Shown: positions 53,499 through 61,139 of the stretch, piece after piece
How positions within the stretch are numbered: the stretch's first letter is position 1
Layout: every line of letters begins with the position of its first letter
From: an uncultured Anaerolineae bacterium
Lineage (GTDB): Bacteria; Chloroflexota; Anaerolineae; Aggregatilineales; Phototrophicaceae
Assembly: GCA_938022205.1 (NCBI GenBank)
Contig: CALIEB010000001.1
Location: 1 to 64,000 of the forward strand
DNA length: 64,000 bases
Direction: 5' to 3'
Notes under the pieces: generated by a model
The model's database searches: none
What the model was told of the DNA's origin: nothing
The model's input: the letters and a program-made list of their open reading frames with translations, nothing else
Program-made: the position numbers and the translations under genes

Positions 53499-54778
53499 GA
53501 GCTTGCCCCAAGCACGCTGAAATCTGCCTGCATTTGCGCCTTGACGACCGACTCAGCAACCATCAACCGCCCGCGCTCGGCGGGGAACGCCTGCACCAAG
53601 CCCATCGACAAGTCGCGCAGCCCGCGTGCAATCACGCCGTTGTTATCCGTGTTCGACGTGCCGCACGCCTTCAGCGCGATAACCGCGACCTGAAAAGCGT
53701 GTTCGCACGCTGAGCCTTTCGCCATGCGCCACTGCTGTACTACGCGCTCTTTGGGCAGCAACGGCGGTTCGCAGGATTCTAGCTCAAGCTGGCGACGTAT
53801 CCACAGATAAGCGTTTTCCAGCTCGGTGGTCATCTCACCGATAAGCTGCTGGTGCAGCGGGCTTTCAGCGATAGGCTGCCCTGTGTCGCCAAACTTGACG
53901 CTCGTCAGGTAGCTAAGCGCGTGGTTGTAGACCGCTTGCGCCGCGCCCACGTAAATCGCAGTGGCTGCCATTTGGTTGCCGACGAAAGAGCCACGACTCA
54001 TTTGCATCATGCGCACAAACGCGCCCTCTAAAGCGAGAGCTTCGTCATCAGGCACGAACACATCCTTGAGGATGATGCCGTTGTTGGCGGTCGCGCGCAT
54101 GCCAATCGCGTCCCACGCCGCGCGCACGCTCACGCCCGGCGCGTCGCGTGGCACAAAGAACAACGCCAGCCCGTCGGTATTGCGCACGTTGTCCAAGACC
54201 GCCGTCACGAGATACTCATCCGCCACGCCCGTCGCGCAGCCAAACGACTTCACGCCGTTCAACAACCAGCCGCCGTCGGTCTTGGTCGCGGTGGTGTTAA
54301 TCGTGACAGCACTCTTGCTAGACTTAGTGCTTTCGCTGGCAAAATTGGCGAGCCACTTGCCCTCGCGCCCCATCTTGTAAAGCAGCTTTTCGGCGAAGGC
54401 GCGCACAATCGCCGCCTCATCGTCGTTGAACAAGCCCGCCTCAATCGCTTCCAAGCCCAACAGCCCGCGCGATGCGGTGCTGCAGTGGAAGAAATAAGCC
54501 AGCGCGGTGGAAGGGCAAGCCGTCCCCATCGCAAAGCACGCGCCGGCTAAATCGCGCAAGCCGCCACCCATGCCGCCATACGCCTCTGGCACGACCAAGC
54601 CAAGCAAGCCTGCCGCGCTCAGCGTTTGGATGTGGTCAAGGTAAAAGCTGCCGCTGCTGTCGGCGATTTGCGCCGCCTCGCGCAAAGCTGGCAGCACGCT
54701 TTCAACGGCGCGAGCGCGCCGCAGCTCCGCCTCAGTCATACGGTCTACCAGCAAGCTCGCGGTGATTTTTTCGCTCAT
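53495..54778 (-). CDS. Acyl-CoA-dehydrogenase-fold flavoprotein, possible monooxygenase
   Basis: 427 residues from the ATG at 54778, which has AGGGGG upstream (the frame is open to 54838). N-terminal helices, then GLLGLVVPEAYGGMGGG and GWLLNGVKSFGCATGVADEYLV show the acyl-CoA dehydrogenase fold. The C-terminal catalytic YEGTSEIQ motif is absent; RGLRDLSMGLVQAFPAERG in its place is like the flavin-dependent group D monooxygenases (DszC type). It may therefore hydroxylate a substrate with reduced flavin. Operon member; its stop is coupled to the lipocalin-like gene. Confidence 0.82.
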   Translation of the reverse strand: MSEKITASLLVDRMTEAELRRARAVESVLPALREAAQIADSSGSFYLDHIQTLSAAGLLGLVVPEAYGGMGGGLRDLAGACFAMGTACPSTALAYFFHCSTASRGLLGLEAIEAGLFNDDEAAIVRAFAEKLLYKMGREGKWLANFASESTKSSKSAVTINTTATKTDGGWLLNGVKSFGCATGVADEYLVTAVLDNVRNTDGLALFFVPRDAPGVSVRAAWDAIGMRATANNGIILKDVFVPDDEALALEGAFVRMMQMSRGSFVGNQMAATAIYVGAAQAVYNHALSYLTSVKFGDTGQPIAESPLHQQLIGEMTTELENAYLWIRRQLELESCEPPLLPKERVVQQWRMAKGSACEHAFQVAVIALKACGTSNTDNNGVIARGLRDLSMGLVQAFPAERGRLMVAESVVKAQMQADFSVLGASS

Positions 54779-54794
54779 ATCATGCCCCCTATCG

Positions 54795-55973
54795 TCAAGG
54801 TGATGCGTAAATAACGTGCTGGTCAATAAGCGCGTCAATGCGCGCCTCGTCGTACCCGAGTGCGCTTAACGCGGCGCGCGTGTGTTCGCCCACCTGCGGC
54901 GGCGGCGCGTGCAACCCAAACGACTGTCCGCCGATTTGCAACGGCAAGCGCGGCAACTTGGCAACGCGCCCATCCCCAAGCGGCACGTCAAGCAAGCCGC
55001 CAGTTGCGTTCAAATGTTCATCCTCAAACAAGTCCTCTGGGCGGTTAACCGGCGCAAATGGAATGCCCGCCTGCTCGCACTTGCGCACAATCTCCGCCTT
55101 AGGCAGCGTCGCCATGAGCTGCGCAATGCCGCTGGTCAGCCGCTCGAATGCCTCGTAACGCAGCGCGTTGGTCGCCAGCGTGGGGTCGGCGAACCACTGC
55201 GGCTGCTCGAAGACCTCGCAAAACCGCTGCCAATGCTTGTCGCTGGTGATGCCGATGAAAACAAGGTCGCCCTCTTGCGAGGCGAAAGGCTGGTAAACCG
55301 CCCACGAGCGTTTTCTGCCCGCCATCGGTGGAATCGGCTCGCCCATGACGACGCTGTAAATCATGTTCTGCCCCATCATATAGGCGGCTGTTTCGAACAG
55401 CCCATTGACCACCAGTTGCCCGCGCCCGCTTTGGTCGCGCTCGCGCAGAGCCGCCAATATGCCCAACGCGCCGAACGTGCCGCCCATGATGTCGGTGACC
55501 GACGTGCCAGCGCGCAGTGGCTGCCCGTCGGGACCCGTCATATACGCCAGCCCGCTCATCATCTGAACGACTTCGTCAAGCGCGACACGGTTTTCATAAG
55601 GTCCCGGCATGAAACCCTTGAGCGAGCAATAGATAAGGCGCGGGTTGAGCGCAGCCAAGTCCTCATAGCCTAGCCCCAAGCGTTCCATTGTGTGCGGCGC
55701 GAAGTTTTCAATCACCACATCCGCCGAGCGCACGAGGTCTAAAATCACCGTCTTGCCCTCAGGATGTTTAAGGTCGACGGCAACGCTGCGTTTGTTGCGG
55801 TTGAACATCGGGAAGTAGCCCGCGCCAAAGCCTTTGAGGATGCGGGTGGGGTCGCCGCCCAGCGGTTCGATTTTCAGCACCTCCGCGCCCAAATCCGCCA
55901 GCACTAGCCCGCACGCGGGACCGAGAATGGCGTGCGTGAACTCTAGGACACGCACCCCTTGCAAGCTGTTCAT
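54795..55973 (-). CDS. Class III CoA transferase (CaiB/BaiF family)
   Basis: 392 residues. N-terminal LEFTHAILGPACGLVLADLGAEVLKIEP is the family start (shown here as GPACGLVLADLGAEV), then RNKRSVAVDLKHPEG and the catalytic aspartate in SVTDIMGGTFGALGI. It would move CoA between carboxylic acids. Between the LeuD-like and flavoprotein genes in the operon, activation of a malate-type acid for cleavage by the neighbouring HMG-CoA-lyase-like enzyme is an attractive role. Confidence 0.92.
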   Translation of the reverse strand: MNSLQGVRVLEFTHAILGPACGLVLADLGAEVLKIEPLGGDPTRILKGFGAGYFPMFNRNKRSVAVDLKHPEGKTVILDLVRSADVVIENFAPHTMERLGLGYEDLAALNPRLIYCSLKGFMPGPYENRVALDEVVQMMSGLAYMTGPDGQPLRAGTSVTDIMGGTFGALGILAALRERDQSGRGQLVVNGLFETAAYMMGQNMIYSVVMGEPIPPMAGRKRSWAVYQPFASQEGDLVFIGITSDKHWQRFCEVFEQPQWFADPTLATNALRYEAFERLTSGIAQLMATLPKAEIVRKCEQAGIPFAPVNRPEDLFEDEHLNATGGLLDVPLGDGRVAKLPRLPLQIGGQSFGLHAPPPQVGEHTRAALSALGYDEARIDALIDQHVIYASP

Positions 55974-55988
55974 CGTCTGTTATTCCCC

Positions 55989-56483
55989 CTATTCGCTTGG
56001 ATAGTCACCATGCTCGGTAAGATAGGCAGTCAAGCCGCCCGCTTGCAAAATCTTGAGCATAACAGACGGCAAGCGCGTCGCGGCATAGCTCTCTTGGCGC
56101 GTCAAGTTCGTGATGATACCGTTTTCGAAGTCAATGCTGAGCTGGTCGCCGTCTTGAATGGTGTGGTCAGGCACTTCCAGCACCGGCAAGCCAATGTTGA
56201 TGGCGTTGCGGTAAAAGATGCGCGCGAACGAGCGCGCGATAACTGCCGCCACGCCCGCCGCCTTGAGCGCGACAGGAGCTTGCTCGCGGCTGCTGCCACA
56301 GCCGAAGTTTTCCCCGGCAACGAGCAGGTCGCCCGCTTGCACTTTCTGGCTAAACGTGGGGTCGAGGTCTTCCAAGCAGTGCGCCGCAAGCTGGCTAAAG
56401 TCCAGCGTTTTGGTGTATTTGCCCGCAATAATGCGGTCGGTGTCGATGTTGTCAACAGGATATGCGTGTGCCTTACCTTGCAT
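55989..56483 (-). CDS. LeuD-like aconitase-family small subunit
   Basis: 164 residues from MQGKAHAYPVD at 56483, which has AAGGAGG six bases upstream (the frame is open to 56543). The swivel domain contains NIDTDRIIAGKYT and ENFGCGSSREQAPVAL. It forms the dehydratase with the upstream LeuC-like subunit. Could be isopropylmalate isomerase, homoaconitase-like or a dimethylmaleate-hydratase-type enzyme; the operon context favours a catabolic substrate. No other leucine synthesis genes are present. Confidence 0.9.
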   Translation of the reverse strand: MQGKAHAYPVDNIDTDRIIAGKYTKTLDFSQLAAHCLEDLDPTFSQKVQAGDLLVAGENFGCGSSREQAPVALKAAGVAAVIARSFARIFYRNAINIGLPVLEVPDHTIQDGDQLSIDFENGIITNLTRQESYAATRLPSVMLKILQAGGLTAYLTEHGDYPSE

Positions 56484-56506
56484 GGTTGCCTCCTTAACGC
56501 CGCGCT

Positions 56507-57742
56507 TTATAGCACATCTTGCGGGTCGGTAATCACGCCGCACAGCGCGGATGCCGCCACGACAGCGGGCGAGCTTAGGTAAATTTGCGCGTTGGGATTG
56601 CCCATGCGCCCCTTAAAGTTGCGGTTGGTGCTGCTGATGACCACGTCGCCGTCGCTCGGCACGCCCTGATGCGTTCCCACGCACACGCCGCAGCCCGACG
56701 TGACAAAGAACGCGCCCGCCTGCGTCAACGTCTCCACCGTGCCATCCTTGACCGCTTGCATGAAGACGGCGTGGCTGGCGGGTGCAATCATCAAGCGCAC
56801 GCCGCGCGCTACCTGCCGGCCGCGCAAGATGCGCGCCGCCTCGTGCAAATCCTCAAGGCGCGCGTTGGTACAAGAGCCGATAAAGGCTTGGTGGACGGTT
56901 ATGCCGCGCACCTGTTCAATCGGCACGACGTTGTCAGGGGCGTGCGGCACAGCCACCATCGGGCGCAGGTCGCTCACGTCCAGCGTGATAACGCGGGCGT
57001 AGGTTGCGTCTGCGTCGGCAAAGACCGGCTCCCAGTCATAGGGCAGCGTCAAGCCGGTCGCGTCGACATTGGCGCACTTCGCGCCCATCTCGGCGACCAT
57101 GTTCGCCAGCACCATGCGGCTGGCCAGCGACATCGGCACGACCGCTTCGCCCGTGAATTCGACCGCCATGTAGGTCGCGCCGCTGATGGTAGTCTCTTTG
57201 ATGACGCGCAAAATCACGTCCTTTGCGCTGATGCCCGCAGGCAGCGTGCCGTTCAACACGACTTTGAGCGTCTGCGGAACTTTAAGCCACGTCTTGCCCG
57301 TCAGCATCGCGGCGGCAAGGTCGGTCGACCCCACGCCGCACGACAACGCGTTGACCGCACCGTAGGTAGGCGTGTGGCTGTCCGCGCCCAAGAACAAGTC
57401 GCCGGGTTTGACGTGCGCGTTTTCGACCATAAGCTGGTGACAAATGCCCGCGCCGACATCGTAAAAGTGACAGCCTGTCTCTTGGGCAAAGTCGCGCATG
57501 AGACGATGCAGGTTGGCGACGCGCTCGTTTGGCGCGGGCGTGGCGTGGTCTAGCACAAGAGCCACGCGCTGGGCATCCCAAAGCCGCTTGCCACCCATCT
57601 GCCGAAACGCTTGAATAGCAAGGGGCGCGGTCGCGTCGGTTGCCATCGCGCCATCAACCCGCACAATCGCCACTTCGTTAGCATAAACGCGCTTGCCCGC
57701 ATGGGCGGAAATGATTTTCTCTGCGACTGTTTGTCCTGCCAT
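56507..57742 (-). CDS. LeuC-like aconitase-family large subunit (Fe-S dehydratase)
   Basis: 411 residues from MAGQTVAEKI at 57742 with GAGGG upstream. [4Fe-4S] ligands: IGSCTNARLEDL and SGCGVCVGTHQG; the active-site histidine motif is GADSHTPTYGAVNALSCGVGSTD. The short length fits the archaeal/homoaconitase-like group that also includes dimethylmaleate hydratase. It begins one base after the HMG-CoA-lyase-family gene. Substrate is not settled by sequence alone. Confidence 0.91.
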   Translation of the reverse strand: MAGQTVAEKIISAHAGKRVYANEVAIVRVDGAMATDATAPLAIQAFRQMGGKRLWDAQRVALVLDHATPAPNERVANLHRLMRDFAQETGCHFYDVGAGICHQLMVENAHVKPGDLFLGADSHTPTYGAVNALSCGVGSTDLAAAMLTGKTWLKVPQTLKVVLNGTLPAGISAKDVILRVIKETTISGATYMAVEFTGEAVVPMSLASRMVLANMVAEMGAKCANVDATGLTLPYDWEPVFADADATYARVITLDVSDLRPMVAVPHAPDNVVPIEQVRGITVHQAFIGSCTNARLEDLHEAARILRGRQVARGVRLMIAPASHAVFMQAVKDGTVETLTQAGAFFVTSGCGVCVGTHQGVPSDGDVVISSTNRNFKGRMGNPNAQIYLSSPAVVAASALCGVITDPQDVL

Positions 57743-57743
57743 G

Positions 57744-58652
57744 TTAGCCCTCAATTGGGTATAAAGAGTAGAGTTTGCTTTCTAAACCATGACCAAAAAG
57801 CTGGGCGGCTTGGTGCGAAACACGAGCGACTTTCGCCACGTCAATGCCGGTGCTGATGCCCATTTGTGCCAACATGTGCGCGGTGTCTTCGGTGGCGATA
57901 TTGCCTGCCGCGCCTTTGATAAACGGACAGCCGCCCAAGCCCCCAAACGCCGTGTCAAAGTAGCGCACGCCTTGCATGAGCGCGGCGTACACGTTGGCAA
58001 GCCCCATGCCGCGCGTGTTGTGCAAGTGCAGCACCAGCGGCACGTCGCCAAGCATAGGCAGCACATGCGTCAGCACCTGCTGTAGTTGCAGGGGATTTGC
58101 CAGACCGCTGCTGTCAGCCAGCGCGATTTGTTGCACACCCAGCTCAAGATAGCGCGCCACCATGTGCTGTACGCGCGCCAGCGGCACGTCACCCGTGCGC
58201 AAATGTCCAAACGCCACTTGCACGGCAGCGCGCACCTGCATGCCCAAGCTGTGTGCCAACGCGACCATCTCGGCAAGCTCAGCGAGTGCCTCATCGCTGG
58301 TTTTGCCCATGTTGTTCTTGCTGTGCGCATCGTCAGCAGAAACGCCCATGTCAAGGGCGCGTAGCCCCGCCGCGTGCGCGCGCGCCACGCCCTTCAAGTT
58401 CAGCACAAGCCCGCTGAATTGCACGCCTTCGACGTTGGGCAGGCGTTCGCAAAGGGCGTGTGCGTCCGCCATTTGCGGCACGCGCGCAGGATGCACGAAC
58501 GAACACACCTGCACATAGCGCACACCCGCCGCCAGCAGCGCGTCAATCCACGTCAGCTTGGTGTCGGTTGGCACGACGAGCGGCTCGCTTTGCAACCCGT
58601 CGCGCAGTCCCACCTCGATTAACGTGACCTCATTCGGAAACACAAGGCACAC
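57744..58652 (-). CDS. HMG-CoA lyase family protein
   Basis: 302 residues starting at a GTG. TIM-barrel aldolase of the DRE family: TLIEVGLRDGLQSE (metal and acid/base), the HxH pair in LHLHNTRGMGLANVY, and the catalytic-cysteine loop GLGGCPFIKGAAGNIATED. It would cleave a 3-hydroxy-3-methylglutaryl-CoA-like or related malyl-type thioester to acyl-CoA plus a keto acid. It lies between the SDR and LeuC-like genes, with gaps of four and one bases. Confidence 0.92.
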   Translation of the reverse strand: MCLVFPNEVTLIEVGLRDGLQSEPLVVPTDTKLTWIDALLAAGVRYVQVCSFVHPARVPQMADAHALCERLPNVEGVQFSGLVLNLKGVARAHAAGLRALDMGVSADDAHSKNNMGKTSDEALAELAEMVALAHSLGMQVRAAVQVAFGHLRTGDVPLARVQHMVARYLELGVQQIALADSSGLANPLQLQQVLTHVLPMLGDVPLVLHLHNTRGMGLANVYAALMQGVRYFDTAFGGLGGCPFIKGAAGNIATEDTAHMLAQMGISTGIDVAKVARVSHQAAQLFGHGLESKLYSLYPIEG

Positions 58653-58656
58653 TCAC

Positions 58657-59448
58657 TTACTGTGCGGGCGCAAACAGGTTGCGCTTGTTAAAGCCGGCAG
58701 TCATGAAGCGCATGAACACTTTAGGCGTGGTCAGCCAGTTGATGTACGCGCCGTTCTTGCCGTTCTTCAAAATTTGCTCGACAAGGTAGGGTGTCACCGT
58801 TTCGACTGTGTCGCCAAGAATGTTGAAAATGCGTTGCGCCCGCGCGAGGTCGCTGCCCTTGCCCACGTAGCCTTCCATCAGCAGGTCGGTGATGACGATG
58901 CCGGGGCTTAGGCGGCAAACCTTCACGCTGGTCTTTGCCACCTCTTTAGCGAGGTTCTTCGTCAGGTAATGCACGCCGTACTTGGTCGTGCCGTAAAGCA
59001 GCAGCCCGGCGCGAAACTGTCCCGTGCTGCCAAACCCTTCCATGTTGTAGACCGTGCCGCCGCCCTGCGCCAGCATGCCCGCCACCGCCACTTTCGAGCC
59101 GTACATCGCGCCCAAGAAATTGGTACGAGCGACGCTTTCAATGCGTTCGGCGGGCTGCTCCCAAAACGGGTGCATGGGGTTGGACATGCCGGCGTTGTTC
59201 ACCCAAATGTCCACACGCCCGAACCGCTCAACTGCCTTTTGCCAGAGGGTTTGCACTTGGGCGTAATCACCCACGTCAGCCGCCACACCCAAGACGCGGT
59301 CTTTGTCCGCTGCCAACGCCGTGACAGCTTTTTGTGTGCTGGCTTCACTGCGTCCGTTCACGACGACGCGATGCCCGCGCTTGAGGAACTCTTGCGCCAT
59401 GCCAAAGCCAATGCCGCGCGTGCTGCCTGTAATCACGACCGTTTGCAT
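58657..59448 (-). CDS. SDR oxidoreductase resembling chlorophyll b reductase (NYC1/NOL)
   Basis: 263 residues from MQTVVITGSTRGIG at 59448, with GAGGA eight bases upstream. Classical SDR: TGSTRGIG cofactor motif, NNAG, and YGTTK (Tyr-x3-Lys). Features recalled from plant NYC1/NOL are present: IWVNNAG, YNMEGFGS, SPGIVITDLLMEG, FNILGDTVETVTPYLV and NWLTTPKV. NYC1/NOL reduce the C7 formyl group of chlorophyll b. The resemblance is by eye; a generic SDR is the fallback. It lies between the lipocalin-like and HMG-CoA-lyase genes. Confidence 0.82.
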   Translation of the reverse strand: MQTVVITGSTRGIGFGMAQEFLKRGHRVVVNGRSEASTQKAVTALAADKDRVLGVAADVGDYAQVQTLWQKAVERFGRVDIWVNNAGMSNPMHPFWEQPAERIESVARTNFLGAMYGSKVAVAGMLAQGGGTVYNMEGFGSTGQFRAGLLLYGTTKYGVHYLTKNLAKEVAKTSVKVCRLSPGIVITDLLMEGYVGKGSDLARAQRIFNILGDTVETVTPYLVEQILKNGKNGAYINWLTTPKVFMRFMTAGFNKRNLFAPAQ

Positions 59449-59458
59449 GGTGTCCTCA

Positions 59459-60403
59459 CTATTCTGCCTGCCAGTGCAGCAACCCAAAAGCAACGTAGGC
59501 TAAGGTCTGGGAGTGATGGAACTGCCAGACGACACTCATGGTGTATTGGTCGTCGATGATGAACTCACGCCCTTGCAAGCGCACCGCTTCGCCAAAGAAG
59601 TGCTGGGTCGTGTAGAGCGCACGCCCATAGCCGATGCCGTTGCCGAAGATGTCGCCCTCGTAAGTGTGTAAGTTGGCGTGCCGCCGCCGTGAGAACGTGT
59701 ACTGGCGGTTAATCACGCCCTCTAGCGTCACGGTCTGTTCGGCACTTAGCAGGCTTGTAGGTTTGTGCGTGACGGTCACGGCGTTGCTGCCGACGCGCTG
59801 CTGGGCGTTGTCGTAGACCTCGAGCGTGCCTGTCCACTTGCCCGCCTGCTTGGCTGGCAGCGTGTGCGGCTTCGCGCCGTTTTCGACCTCTGTTTGCACA
59901 AAGGCATTGATGCGCGCCTGCGTCTCGGGGTTGGTGTGATAGTCAAACGCCACTTTGTACATGCCGTTGAACACGCACAAAATCGTAGGTCCTTGATACA
60001 GCAGCGACGAGTAAACTTGGGTTTGGTTATCGGGCAGGATGTGAACCATCGTCTTCAGGTCGAGCATCCAGCCCGGCGAATAGTAGTGCGCGTCGACCAG
60101 CGCGCCAAAAGGACGACCCGAGCCGTAAAAGTCCGGACCGAGATAGATGCGGTCTTGGTCGCTATCTAGCACGCCGAAGGCGAAGTTGGCGTAATCTAGC
60201 CGTGCGCGCAGCTCGCCCGCTGCCTCAAAGAGCGTGTTCATGTAATAGGTGGTCTTACCGTCTTCGAACACGCTTGAGCGATAGACCTTGCTAAAGCCGC
60301 TGTGGTTACCCTGCGCGTCGAAAATCGAAGGGCGACCGTGCCACTCACCTTCAATGCGCGCTTGCCAATCGCTTGGCTTTTTCTCTAGGACGGGTTGTGT
60401 CAT
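59459..60403 (-). CDS. Two-repeat lipocalin-like protein of unknown function
   Basis: 314 residues, almost all beta-strand, apparently two barrel-like halves: the first from about EGEWHGRPSIFDAQGNHSG, the second from about KWTGTLEVYDNAQQRVGS. Each half starts with a W-x-G-T/R turn as lipocalins do. No signal peptide. It resembles the lipocalin-like/DUF3598 group, and, more weakly, the protein at 52914-53498. Located between an RCC-reductase-like gene (16-base gap) and the NYC1-like SDR (10-base gap); a tetrapyrrole-binding role is inferred. Confidence 0.65.
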   Translation of the reverse strand: MTQPVLEKKPSDWQARIEGEWHGRPSIFDAQGNHSGFSKVYRSSVFEDGKTTYYMNTLFEAAGELRARLDYANFAFGVLDSDQDRIYLGPDFYGSGRPFGALVDAHYYSPGWMLDLKTMVHILPDNQTQVYSSLLYQGPTILCVFNGMYKVAFDYHTNPETQARINAFVQTEVENGAKPHTLPAKQAGKWTGTLEVYDNAQQRVGSNAVTVTHKPTSLLSAEQTVTLEGVINRQYTFSRRRHANLHTYEGDIFGNGIGYGRALYTTQHFFGEAVRLQGREFIIDDQYTMSVVWQFHHSQTLAYVAFGLLHWQAE

Positions 60404-60419
60404 GACTGCTCTCCTTCAC

Positions 60420-61139
60420 TTAGGCTTCAACAATTTGATTACGCAAAATCGTGCGCATGCGCTCGCCCATCTCCGCGCCGAGCAGCCGCTCGACCTGCGC
60501 CCAAACTTTGTCCACTTTGGGGTTGAAGATGGCATCGCGGTTGGCTTGGTCGCGCGCCGCAAGGTCGGCGGAGCTGAACTGCGCCAGCCCATCTTCCACC
60601 AGCGCGAACCAATGCTCGAGATAGGCACTCACAGGAGCTTGAATGGCTTCAAACGCCGCCGCGTCGGCGCGGTACGCCAGCATCCAAGGCGACATAATGG
60701 CGTACTGCGTGGGCGAGAGGCGCGCCGGGCGCAGCCCCTCGATTTGGCTGGCTTGCTCGTAGACCGCGTCAAGCGGCGTGAACGCCCGCCAGATGTACGC
60801 AAGGTTCGCGCCCAAATCCAAACGCGGAATAAGGTCGAGATGGAAAGCAAAATCAGGCGCGTTCATGACGCTGTCGAGGGTGAAGTGCGGCACGGGGCTG
60901 TTGGCGGGCGTAAAGGCGAAAATCATATGGCTATCTAGCCCAAACTGCGGCACCGTCATGCCAATGTAGACCATCTTAGCGACAGCATCGCCTTTGAAGA
61001 GGCGCAGCGCGCCGACCTCACCCATCGGGCTGGTAAGCGGGATATAAGCACCGCCGTCCTGCCCACACACTTCTTGCATGGCAAAACGCTCTTGAATGCG
61101 CGTCAGCGTCGCCATTGAGAGAGTGGCGGCGGCGGTCAT
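60420..61139 (-). CDS. Red chlorophyll catabolite reductase-like protein 1
   Basis: 239 residues. The core PVPHFTLDSV, then FHLDLIPRLDLGANLAYI, LSPTQYAIMSPW and ARDQANRDAIFNPKVDKVW, ending LLGAEMGERMRTIL, matches the layout I recall for plant RCC reductase (hydrophobic core, SP-S/R motif, basic helix, C-terminal MFGEE-type helix). The fold is that of ferredoxin-dependent bilin reductases. It would reduce a linear tetrapyrrole. Its ATG overlaps the Rieske gene stop by four bases, pairing an oxygenase and a reductase as in the PAO/RCCR couple. Confidence 0.75.
   Translation of the reverse strand: MTAAATLSMATLTRIQERFAMQEVCGQDGGAYIPLTSPMGEVGALRLFKGDAVAKMVYIGMTVPQFGLDSHMIFAFTPANSPVPHFTLDSVMNAPDFAFHLDLIPRLDLGANLAYIWRAFTPLDAVYEQASQIEGLRPARLSPTQYAIMSPWMLAYRADAAAFEAIQAPVSAYLEHWFALVEDGLAQFSSADLAARDQANRDAIFNPKVDKVWAQVERLLGAEMGERMRTILRNQIVEA

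Noticed and set aside
56585-57553. A 322-residue plus-strand frame opposite the LeuC-like gene
   Set aside because: Antisense shadow of a conserved Fe-S dehydratase; Arg/His/Ala-rich composition typical of GC-rich shadows.
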